DNA from: Flavobacteriales bacterium
Lineage (GTDB): Bacteria > Bacteroidota > Bacteroidia > Flavobacteriales_G > Salibacteraceae
DNA: 43,761 nt
NCBI GenBank assembly: GCA_018609045.1
Contig: JABAYK010000022.1
Coordinates: 1 to 43,761 of the forward strand
Direction: 5' to 3'
Shown here: piece after piece, positions 33,407 through 43,600 of the stretch
Layout of the letters: each line of letters opens with the position of its first letter
How positions within the stretch are numbered: position 1 is the first letter of the stretch
Translations under genes and position numbers: made by a program
The notes under the pieces: generated by a model
The model's database searches: none
What the model was told of the DNA's origin: nothing
Seen by the model: the letters and a program-made list of their open reading frames with translations, nothing else

Positions 33407-34101
33407 TCTACAGTTAATTTAAATCCAACACCATGCACATTAATTATTTGGATGCGCGCATCTTCTTTGAGATACTTTCTTAGTTTGGTGATAAAAACAT
33501 CCATGCTTCTACCTAAGAAATAATCATCTTTTCCCCAAACTATGTTCAGTGCAATTTCGCGCTCCAAAACTTGATTTTTGTGTATGCAAAGCAATCTTAA
33601 TAAATCTGCCTCCAACCGAGTTAAAACTTTCGAAAAATCATCACAGGTTAATTCAAGGTTTTTGTAATTAAAGGTGTAGTTTCCAATTTCAAATATTTCC
33701 TTTTTTTCAGGTTGTTGATACATTTTTTTGCTTTGAGTTCGCTTCAAAATAGCCTGTATACGGGCGTGAAGTTCTTCAATTGCAAATGGCTTTGTAAGGT
33801 AATCATCACCACCTGCTTTAAAACCTTCTATTTTATCGTCTATTTGAGATTTTGCCGTTAAAAACAAAATAGGTACTTCACGATTTACAATTCTAATTTC
33901 TTTGGCCAATGAAAAACCATCTCTTTTTGGCAACATCACATCTAAAAGACAAATGTCAAACTTATCTTGAAAAAATGAAGTAAAAGCATCGTTTCCATCC
34001 TTACACCATTTAATATTATAACCTAATTCGGTTAAGTTGTCTTTAACAACAAAACCTAAAGAGGGGTCATCTTCAACCAATAAAACTTTAATTTCTTCCA
34101 T
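33403..34101 (-). CDS. OmpR-family response regulator (RprY-like)
   Basis: A 232-residue regulator with an N-terminal receiver (D11/D12 in LLVEDDPSLG, phospho-acceptor D54 in ICLLDVMLPKRDG, switch Thr in FLTAKS, Lys in YLTKPF) and a C-terminal winged-helix DNA-binding domain (about 135-230, with LTRLEADLLRLLC, SMDVFITKLRKYL and IINVHGVGFKL). It follows the histidine kinase by two bases and overlaps the NhaC start, so kinase, regulator and antiporter are one unit. It resembles the Bacteroidota RprX/RprY pair. RprY has been linked to sodium-pump gene control in Porphyromonas, which would fit this context, but I cannot prove orthology. Confidence 0.92.
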   Translation of the reverse strand: MEEIKVLLVEDDPSLGFVVKDNLTELGYNIKWCKDGNDAFTSFFQDKFDICLLDVMLPKRDGFSLAKEIRIVNREVPILFLTAKSQIDDKIEGFKAGGDDYLTKPFAIEELHARIQAILKRTQSKKMYQQPEKKEIFEIGNYTFNYKNLELTCDDFSKVLTRLEADLLRLLCIHKNQVLEREIALNIVWGKDDYFLGRSMDVFITKLRKYLKEDARIQIINVHGVGFKLTVD

Positions 34102-34103
34102 GG

Positions 34104-35369
34104 TTATTGGGGTAAAATTAATCTAATTAAGGTGCCTTTATCGATTTCACTTTCTACTTCAATTTTTACTTTGTGGTAGTCTAAAATTACTTTTACATAA
34201 TGCAAACCAAGGCCAAAGCCTTTAACATCGTGGATATTTCCTTTAGGCACGCGGTAAAATTTTTCGAAAATTTGATTTAGAAGTTTCGGGTCAATTCCAA
34301 TTCCCTGGTCTTTGAACTCTACAATTAAATTTTGAGACTTATTGAATGTTTTAATTTCAATTGAAGGATTTACAGGAGAATATTTGTTTGCGTTATCTAA
34401 AATATTGATAAAAACATTTGCTAAGTGGACTTCGTCACCTTCAAAAATGAAATTTTCCGCATTTAATTTTGATGAAATTTTCCCACCTTTTTCTTCTACA
34501 CTTAATGAAATTATTTTGATGCTGTCATCAATAATTTTATGGATATTTAGTTGTTCTTTTTTAATGTCAACCTTATCTTTTTCGAGGCTCGCAATTTGAA
34601 GTACTTTTTCAACTTGCATTTGGAGCCTGTTATTTTCTTTATCAATTATTTCTGCGTAGTTTTTTAACCTTTCAGGAGATTTACCAATTTCATCACCCAT
34701 CAATACTTTAGAGGCTAAAGCTATTGTAGATATTGGTGTTTTTAACTCATGCGTCATATTGTTGATGAAATCGGTTTTTACCTCGCTCAATCTTTTTTGC
34801 TTTAAAATTATGCTAATGGTGTAAGCAAAAAATAAACTTATTACCAATAATAGAATCGATGAGAAAATCCAAAAATCCATTTGGGCTAAAATCTTCGAAA
34901 GCTTGTTGGGAAAGTAAACACCAAAATAATGGGCATCGTTGGCCCAGTTCATTTCTGGGGTAATACTTTCGAATTTATTTAGGTTTTCTGAAAGTAAAAT
35001 AGAGTTTGAAAAAACTACCGAATCGGTAAAACAATCGTATAGCGAATACTCAAAGTTGATGTTTATTTCGGCATTTCTAAACTCATTTGCCAAAAGGGTT
35101 TCTAGGTAATATGGCTGAATACTTTCTCTTATTTTTACCCTAAATAAATCATCAGAGACTTGTTCAACAGGGTCGTAAAGTTCGGTTGAGTCGTTATTGG
35201 CAATTAGAATTTGTTGAGCAACTCTTTTTAAGGCTTGGGTAATATCATAATCTATTTGCTCTTCTTGCAGCTGATAAGCTTTTTGTACCCATACTATTTG
35301 GGTGGTAACAAGCCCAATCAATAAAATAATTGCAAGTGAAATAATTACGCGAATGGTTTGCCTATTCAT
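34104..35369 (-). CDS. Membrane sensor histidine kinase (RprX-like)
   Basis: The ATG at 35369 gives 421 residues. A first membrane helix (about 6-27), a periplasmic sensing domain of about 120 residues, and a second helix (FWIFSSILLLVISLFFAYTI) are followed directly by the dimerisation domain without a clear HAMP. The phospho-accepting histidine is H207 in NNMTHELKTPIS. The ATPase domain shows the N box (NILDNANKYSP), G1 (FKDQGIGIDP), F box (FEKFYRVPKG) and G2 (GFGLGLHYVK). It signals to the regulator encoded two bases downstream. A longer start at 35420 lacks the short basic N-terminus and is less likely. It is divergent from the S46 peptidase gene; the 103 bases between must hold both promoters. 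Confidence 0.93.
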   Translation of the reverse strand: MNRQTIRVIISLAIILLIGLVTTQIVWVQKAYQLQEEQIDYDITQALKRVAQQILIANNDSTELYDPVEQVSDDLFRVKIRESIQPYYLETLLANEFRNAEININFEYSLYDCFTDSVVFSNSILLSENLNKFESITPEMNWANDAHYFGVYFPNKLSKILAQMDFWIFSSILLLVISLFFAYTISIILKQKRLSEVKTDFINNMTHELKTPISTIALASKVLMGDEIGKSPERLKNYAEIIDKENNRLQMQVEKVLQIASLEKDKVDIKKEQLNIHKIIDDSIKIISLSVEEKGGKISSKLNAENFIFEGDEVHLANVFINILDNANKYSPVNPSIEIKTFNKSQNLIVEFKDQGIGIDPKLLNQIFEKFYRVPKGNIHDVKGFGLGLHYVKVILDYHKVKIEVESEIDKGTLIRLILPQ

Positions 35370-35472
35370 GTGGCCGAAAAATAGTTTTAAAATTGGGTTT
35401 ACCCCCAGTTGACTTAACAAAAGATTAACACAAAAAATTAATTAGTTTAGCCAACCTCAAAAAATAAAGTTA

Positions 35473-37638
35473 ATGTACAAAAGAATAGTTGTTTTAGCGC
35501 TTGCAATTTTACCGATTTTAGGATTTTCGAAAGAAGGAATGTGGCTTCCTTTTTTGGTTGAACAATTAGCCATAGATGATATGCGGTCAATGGGGTTTAA
35601 GCTCTCTGCTGAAGATATTTACAGTGTAAATAATTCAAGTTTAAAAGATGCTGTTGTTCACTTTGGAGGTGGTTGTACAGGCGAAATGATTTCAGACAAA
35701 GGTTTATTGCTCACAAACCACCATTGTGGTTATGGTCAAATTCAATATCACTCAACAGTAGAAAATGATTTTTTAACCAATGGCTTTTGGGCCATGAGTC
35801 AAGATGAAGAATTGGCAAATCCAGGATTAACAGCAACTTTTATTGTTAGGATGGAAGATGTTACAGAATTAATTTTTGCTGAAACTGCTGATTTGGAAGG
35901 AGAGGAGCTTAGCAATAAAATAAAAGAAAACATTGAAAAAGTTGGCAAAGAAGCCATTGAAGAAACTCATTATGAATATGTAATTAAGCCATTTTACAAC
36001 GGCAATCATTATTATATGTTTGTTACCGAAACATACAAAGATGTTAGGTTGGTTGGAGCTCCACCTTCTTCAATTGGTAAGTTTGGTTTTGATACCGATA
36101 ATTGGGTTTGGCCAAGACATACAGGCGATTTTTCAATTTTTAGAATTTATGCAGATAAAGACAACAAACCCGCAGAATATTCAAAAGATAATGTTCCCTA
36201 CAAACCGAAATATTCTTTTCCAATATCTTTAAATGAGGTTAAAGAAGGAGATTTTACATTGCTTTACGGTTTTCCTGGAAGAACCCAAGAATATTTAACT
36301 TCACATGCTGTTGATTACACTTTAAATTCAGGAAATCCTGCAAAAATTACCATGCGCGATGCTAGTTTGGCAATCATAAACAAGGCAATGGCAGAAAGTG
36401 ATAAAGTTAGAATTCAGTATGCCGCCAAACAGTCAAGAATTAGCAACTCTTACAAAAAATGGATAGGCGAATCGAAAGGATTAAAGCGTTTAGATGCTAT
36501 TAAAACAAAGCAATTATTTGAAGAGATTTTTGCTGAGGTTGTTGCTCAAAAACCCGAAACCCAAAAGCTATACGGAGATTTGTTAAATCAATATAATAAG
36601 TTATACCAAGATAATAACAAATTTGTTTTGGGGCGTGAATTATTTATTGAGTTATACTATTACGGTCCTGAAATTTTCAGGTTTGCCAATGATTTTAACA
36701 AGTACGTTGATTCTTACCTTGATGATGAAATCACAGAAGAGCTGAAACTAAAATCGTCTGAAGTTTTAAAACCAAGAATAAACAGCTTTTTCAAAGACTA
36801 TAATGCAGAAGTTGACCAACAATTATTTGCTGAGCTAACAAGATTATATGTTCAATTGGTTGATCCTACCTTAATGCCAAAATTCAAAGCTTTAGTTGAT
36901 GAAAAATACAATGGCGATTATGCGGCTTACGCTGAAAAAACTTTCAAGAAATCAATTTTCGACAATCGTGTAGATATTTCTGATTTTGTTTACAATCCAA
37001 GTAAACCAAAAGCAAAAAAGCTTAGCAAAGACCCAATTTTTGTTTTGGTAAACGAATTACTAACCCAATACCGAGACTTGATTGCACCTGCTTACAGTAC
37101 CTTTAGCGATAATTTAGACATACTAGAAAAAGATTACCTCAAAGCCATGATGGAATTGATGCCTGATGAAAAAAGGTATTATCCAGATGCAAATAGCACT
37201 TTGAGAGTAGCTTACGGAAAAGTAGAGGGTTATGAGCCAAAAGATGGTGCCTACTATCATTTTTACACCACTTTAGACGGTGTTGCAGAAAAGTATATTC
37301 CAGGCGATAGAGAATATGATGTTCCTGAAAAATTAATGGAATTGTATTTTTCGAAAGATTATGGTCAATATGGCTACGGCGATAAAATGCCTGTTTGTTT
37401 TATAGCATCAAATCACTCGACAGGGGGTAACTCAGGTTCTCCTGTTTTAGATGCTAACGGCAATTTAAAAGGATTAAACTTTGACAGATGTTGGGAAGGT
37501 ACCATGAGCGATATTATGTTTGATCCAGATAGGTGTAGAAATATTATGGTTGATCTAAATTATGTACTCTTTATCATTGATAAGTTTGCGGGCGCTAAAC
37601 ATTTAGTTGACGAAATGAAATTGGTTAAATCTAATTGA
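35473..37638 (+). CDS. S46 family dipeptidyl-peptidase, DPP11-like
   Basis: A 721-residue periplasmic exopeptidase with a signal peptide (ending about residue 19, GFSKEG). The chymotrypsin-like triad can be placed: H84 in LLTNHHCGYG, Asp in WPRHTGDFSIFRIY, and S654 in GGNSGSPVLD. Arg672 in GLNFDRCWEG lies 18 residues after the Ser, the position that is Arg673 in DPP11 (Asp/Glu at P1) and Gly673 in DPP7. It therefore probably removes dipeptides after acidic residues, supporting growth on peptides. Length matches the family (about 700-720). A long helical insert (about 330-560) is the family's helical domain over the active site. Confidence 0.93.
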   Translation: MYKRIVVLALAILPILGFSKEGMWLPFLVEQLAIDDMRSMGFKLSAEDIYSVNNSSLKDAVVHFGGGCTGEMISDKGLLLTNHHCGYGQIQYHSTVENDFLTNGFWAMSQDEELANPGLTATFIVRMEDVTELIFAETADLEGEELSNKIKENIEKVGKEAIEETHYEYVIKPFYNGNHYYMFVTETYKDVRLVGAPPSSIGKFGFDTDNWVWPRHTGDFSIFRIYADKDNKPAEYSKDNVPYKPKYSFPISLNEVKEGDFTLLYGFPGRTQEYLTSHAVDYTLNSGNPAKITMRDASLAIINKAMAESDKVRIQYAAKQSRISNSYKKWIGESKGLKRLDAIKTKQLFEEIFAEVVAQKPETQKLYGDLLNQYNKLYQDNNKFVLGRELFIELYYYGPEIFRFANDFNKYVDSYLDDEITEELKLKSSEVLKPRINSFFKDYNAEVDQQLFAELTRLYVQLVDPTLMPKFKALVDEKYNGDYAAYAEKTFKKSIFDNRVDISDFVYNPSKPKAKKLSKDPIFVLVNELLTQYRDLIAPAYSTFSDNLDILEKDYLKAMMELMPDEKRYYPDANSTLRVAYGKVEGYEPKDGAYYHFYTTLDGVAEKYIPGDREYDVPEKLMELYFSKDYGQYGYGDKMPVCFIASNHSTGGNSGSPVLDANGNLKGLNFDRCWEGTMSDIMFDPDRCRNIMVDLNYVLFIIDKFAGAKHLVDEMKLVKSN

Positions 37639-37669
37639 TTCTAAACCATTCAATTCCCTGACATTCAGT

Positions 37670-37677
37670 TAAATTTG
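37670..37677 (+). promoter_or_regulatory. Candidate -7 box TAAATTTG for the large T9SS cargo gene
   Basis: TAAATTTG fully matches TAnnTTTG and lies 19 bases before the ATG at 37697, in the 58-base gap after the S46 gene. No good -33 element is visible. Confidence 0.42.
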
Positions 37678-37696
37678 TCTTAACCAAATTACCTAT

Positions 37697-40600
37697 ATGA
37701 AAAATATTTTTTCAGTTTTATTTATTTCAATAGCCCTGTTTTCAGCTAATTTAACCAAAGCCCAGTATTGTTTGGGTGGCCCCGGAAGCACTTTTGATAC
37801 AGATATAAATGGAGTTGTGCTTCAAGGTGCAGATAGAAGCATAAACAATAACTCAGGTTGTCCAGGGCAAATAGGTGTGCTAGATTTTACAACTCAAGAG
37901 GCTGATGTTGTATTAAATTCACAATATTCTGTAATGGTGGAATTTGGATCCTGTGGTGGATTTTTTAATGCAGCAGGAGAAGTTTGGATAGATTGGGATC
38001 AAAACCAAACTTTCGACCCAGCAGAATCTATTGGTACATGGAGTGGTTTACCACCTGTTTCTCAAACTTACAACTTTACAGTTCCAGCAAATGCTGTATT
38101 AGGCGCAACCCGCATGAGAGTTCAATTGCAAGAAGGTGGTTTTAATCCACTTAACCCTTGTGCTAATTTTACATGGGGTGCTGTTGAAGATTATGGCATT
38201 ATGGTTTTGGCAACGCCACCTCCTTGTCCTTCGCCTAAAAATTTGGCTTTAATTTCTTCTGATACTGTTTCGGCCCAAATCGGTTGGACTTCAGGTGGAT
38301 CTTCAAATTGGAATGTTGAATATGGTCCTACAGGTTTTAGTTTAGGTACAGGCACTAAATTAATAAATGTAACTTCAAATCCATTAACAGTTACTGGGCT
38401 TCAATCTGGAAGAACCTACGATTTTTATGTAAAAGATACTTGTTCCTCGATTTCAAGTTCTTCATTTTATTCTGGCCCACTTAGGGTTATTATTCCAATA
38501 GCAGCGCCACATTACGAAGGCTTCGATTCGGTTGCAGTTCCAAGTTTACCATTCGGATGGAGCCAAAATATTTTCAACATTTTCACTTTTTCATTGCCTA
38601 GTGCAACTACAAGTAATGGAGTTTTTTTTAATGAGCCAGCACCTTTATCTGCCCCAAATCAAGCAAGGTTTGATATTGTATCGGGAGGTAGCACATTTTC
38701 AAATGACACTGTAATATTAATTACACCTCCAATTTTTGATTTAAATACAGGTTTAAACCGAGTAAGGTTTTCAGCAACAACCATTGGAGGGCAAGAAATT
38801 ATTGTTGGAACCATGACAGACCCCACCAATAAAAGTACCTTTAGAGCAATAGCCACTGTTGGGCCTTTGTTGCCTACTTACCAAGAATATTCAGTTAATG
38901 TTACCAACTTTACAGGAGGTGTGGCCCATTTGGCTTTTAAATATTTTGGAACTTCTACATCGCAAGATGATGGTTATATTGATAATGTTTATTGGGAGCC
39001 AATTCCTATTCACGAAATAGGTTTAACTCAGTATGATTCACCGTCTAATCCAATAACTTTAGGAACCCAAAGTGTTGGCGTAACTGTAAAAAATTATGGA
39101 ACCGACCCACTTGCCAATACAAACATTGGTTGGGAAGTTAATGGAAATGCCCAAACACCTTTTAATTTATCCTTAACAGGGGCAAATCAATTGGCAGTAG
39201 ATCAAAGTGTATCTAATATAGTAATTGGGAATTATAATTTTTCAAACTCTATCAACATTGTAAAAAGTTGGACATCTAACCCAAATGGTTTTGTAGATGA
39301 AAACCAAAGTAATGATACCATTTTTGGTGTTTTTTGTACGGGCCTAAATGGAACTTATACGGCTGGCGCCCCAAGTGATGATTTCCCTAATGCAGATTTG
39401 GTTTTTGAGGCTTTGAATAGTTGTGGCTTAAATGGAAACACTACCATAAATTTTAGTCCTGGAACTTACCAAATAACTGAAGAATTAAACCAAATTATTG
39501 GGCTTAATGGTCAGTTTTCTTTAACACTTTCGGGCACAAATGCCAACAATACCATATTTACTTCGGCGGGTTTAGGCTCGGTTACATCAACATTATTATT
39601 AGATAGTGTAAAAAATATCACCTTAAAAAATCTCACAATTCAAAGCGAAGCCAACAATATTGGTAGGGTAGTGATGATAAGAAATCAGTGTGAAAATATT
39701 CTAATTGATAGTTGTAATTTTATCGCAACAAACCCTCTACAAACCACAGCCTTACAAGTGGTTGGCGTTTTTATGGGGCCTGACATGTTTTCAAATTTTA
39801 CTGAAGGAAATCCTGGAAAGAATATAACTATTTCCAACTCTAGCTTCGATGGGTTTGAGCAGGCGATTCAATTACAGGCCTTAAATAATACTCCAGCTGT
39901 AAACGTTAATATTTTGAATAACACCATAATTAATGGTTTAGATGGGGCAATAAATCTTGATAATATAGATTCTTTAAATACCATTGGTAATAAGGTTAGC
40001 AATATGGCTTTGCCATTTTCAGATGGGTTTTTCTTTGAGGATATTGAAGAGTATAAAATCAACCAAAATGAAATTTATGTAGATGGTGATGCTCTTATTT
40101 TAAGTCGTGCAAATGATACTTCAGGAGTGGTTGCAGAAATAATCAACAATATGTTCAAAGGCGATTTGGCAGGAATAGACATTAGAACGGCAGCAACCGC
40201 TCAAATATTTAACAACTCAGTTTTTGGTAATCCCGCCTTAAATCTTGATGCCGCGCAAGGAATAGATTGTAGAAACAATATTTTCATTGCCGATTTGGGA
40301 TTGGTTTTTAATGGGTTTAATGCCTCATTTGTAAATTTAGATTACAACATTTACAAAACAAACGGACCAGATTTTGCCTCAAATAATGGTGGAGTAAACC
40401 CCGATTTTGCATCTTTTCAAGCTGCTTTGCCTTTGTATAATATCAACTCTTTAAATGGCGACCCATTATTTAATTCGCCAATTGATTTTAGAATAACCTA
40501 TGGTTTATTGGCCAATGATGCAGGAGACAATTCAGTTTCAGTTTTAACGGATATTGATGGAGATGTTAGACCTGCCGCTGGTTCATCAAATTTGGATATT

Positions 40601-43600
40601 GGTGCAGATGAATTTACACCACCAGATTTCGATTTGGGATTAAATGCTTTGATTAGCCAAAAAGGTTTTTGCTTTAGTGATACCGATTCTGTTAAGTTTC
40701 AAATAATAAATTATGGTCTTAATAACTTGTATTTTAATTCAGATTCCTTCTCTATAATTTGGGATATTTCGGGAGCTAATAATCAATCTGGAACTGCAGT
40801 TTTCAATGTTGATAGCTTAGCTTCAGGTGATACCGCCATTGTTTCTTTACCTAATACAGTTGACTTTAGCAATTATGGTACTTATTATTTAACTGCCTTT
40901 TTGTCTGCAGTTTGGGATTCAACCAACATTAATGATACACTCTCCGAATTAGAAATTAATGTAGCTACTTTAATATCTGCTTCGGGTGATACAACGTTTA
41001 CCTTGCCTGGAGGAGTTGCAACTTTAGACGCATTTTCACCAATACTAAACAATGTATTAATTTCTGAAATAGTCCAATTTAGCACAGGTACAGGGCAAAC
41101 TAATCCATATCCATCTTACATGCCAACAGGAGATTTTGATGTTGCTGAATTGGCTAATGTTGGCACAACTCCAGCAGATTTTAGTGGTTATTCTTTCGAA
41201 GTGTACGGAGCAGCTGGCTTGTCATTTAGCTATACAATTCCAAACAACGTTGTTGTACAACCGCAAGATGTTTTGCTCTTGGGGTTTGCAAGTTTCGCAA
41301 ACCAACCAAGTAACAATTTGTATTGGATGAATGGTTTTAACACATCGTCAAATGTTCAAAATGGTTATGTTCTAAAAAATCCTTCGGGAGATATTGTAGA
41401 TGTTGTGGCTACAAATGGCCTAACTTTTCCTCCAATTGCTGGAATATCACCAACAGATTGGCAAGGTGCTATTCCAAGTTCTTCGGGTTTTGCGGGAGTT
41501 TTTAGAACAGGAACTGACAATAATAACGCAACCGATTGGGTTATTCCATCTATCACAAATACCATGACAATTGGTGCTTTTAATCCAAATTTAGACACAG
41601 TTCCTTCTGCTGCTCTAAATTGGTATTTAGACACCAATTTGATTGATACGGTTCCAACAATTACTGTTGGGCCTTTTTCTCAAAATGGTATTTACAATTA
41701 TGTAGCTTCTATCCAATCAATTTGCGGAATTGTATATGACACCGTGAGAGTTGAGGTTAATATTCCTTACCCAGATTCAGGCTTGGTTGATGTTGTTGTA
41801 GATTCAATTGGAATTTCAGATGATGTTTTATGTAATGCAAGTCAAACATCTATTAAAATGTACTTGAATAATACTGGTTCAGATACAGTTTATTTTATTC
41901 CTGCTGCATTTTCCTTAAATGGTTTACCTGCCATTTCTGAAGTAATTGTAGATACTTTGTATCCGAATATTCAAAAAGAAGTAATTTTTAATACGGCTTC
42001 TATTTTAACTTCAAATGGAATCCAAAACTTAAAAGCTTGGGTAATTATTCAAGGTGACACTACTTCAGCAAACGATACCAATAATTTTTCGTTTACGAAT
42101 AGAAACCTACCCAATTCACCTATTGCTTCGTCAGATTCAAGTTACTGTCCTGGAACGCAAGTTCAAAATATTTTTGCCCAAGGCTCGGGTGGTCAATTAA
42201 GTTGGTATAATTCAGCTGCATTAGACACAAATTCATTTTTACAAAACGGAGATACTTTAATGCCTACAAATACATCGGGAGCTACATTATACTTTGTTGC
42301 AGAAACCGATAGTTTTGGGTGTGTAAGTATACCAGATACTGTTGTTGTAGGAATTTTTGGTTATCCAAATGCTAGTGCAGGTGGCAATACTTATGTGTGT
42401 GATGGAAGTTCAAAAACAATTGTAGCTTCTGGAGGTGTTTCTTATGTTTGGAGTAACGGTGCACAAAGTGCTTCCAATACAATTTCACCTTCAACACCAA
42501 CTTCTTACAGTGTAACAGTAACCGATGTTAACGGATGTATAGCAGCTGATACAATATTTGTTTCTATTGATACTTTGCCAAATGTTTCAATTTCACCAAT
42601 ACAAAGTTTTTGTTCAAATGATGGACAATTTGCTTTAACACAAGGATTTCCTGCAGGAGGAGTATATTCAGGAAATAATGTTACCGGAGGAAATTTTTTC
42701 CCGTCATCAGCTGGTTTTGGTACAGATTCAATTTTTTATACTTTCACCAATAACCGAGGTTGTTCAAATTCAGATTTTCAAGTGGTTACAATAGATTCAG
42801 TGCCCAATGTAACTTTTGCCTCCTTGCCATCTGTTTGTGCTAATGGAACAAGTTTTAGTTTAACAGGAGGGTTTCCAACTGGAGGTTTTTATTCTGGACC
42901 TGGAGTAACAAGTGGAACTTTTGATCCTAATCAGTCTGGTGGAGCAGGTAATAAATTTATTACTTACACCTATACTGATGGTAATGGATGTTCAAATTCA
43001 GTAATTAATACCTTAACAACACTACCTCCGCCTACGGTAACGTTATCAGCATTTCCTGCTATTTGCGAAGATTATTTCCCTTTTGCTTTAACAGGAGGCA
43101 AACCTGTTGGAGGAACTTATTCTGGTAATGGGATTTCTAACGATACGATATACCCAAGTCTTTCAGGTACAGGAAATATTACAATTCAATATCGATTTAC
43201 TGCCACTAATGGTTGCTCTGCTCAAACATCAAGAAATATTACAATTGATGCAAAACCTGCAAAGCCAAATGTATTTATTTACGGCACAGATTCATTATTG
43301 GCAGATGTAAATGCACCACTTTACCAATGGTATTACGAAGGGCAAATTTATCCAGAAGTAACCAAGGTAATTTACGCACAATTAACAGGGTTCTATCAAG
43401 TTGAAGCCATAAATGGTACTTGCAGTTCAGAGCGTTCAAATGAATATTATTTTGAAATTTTATCAATTGAAGAATTAGGAAATAAAGGAGATTTTCAGAT
43501 TTTTCCAAATCCTACAAATGGTGAAGTTTTTGTGAAAATTGGAGAAAATATTTCAATTCAAAATATTGAAATAGTAAATATAGATGGGCAGCTGATTACC

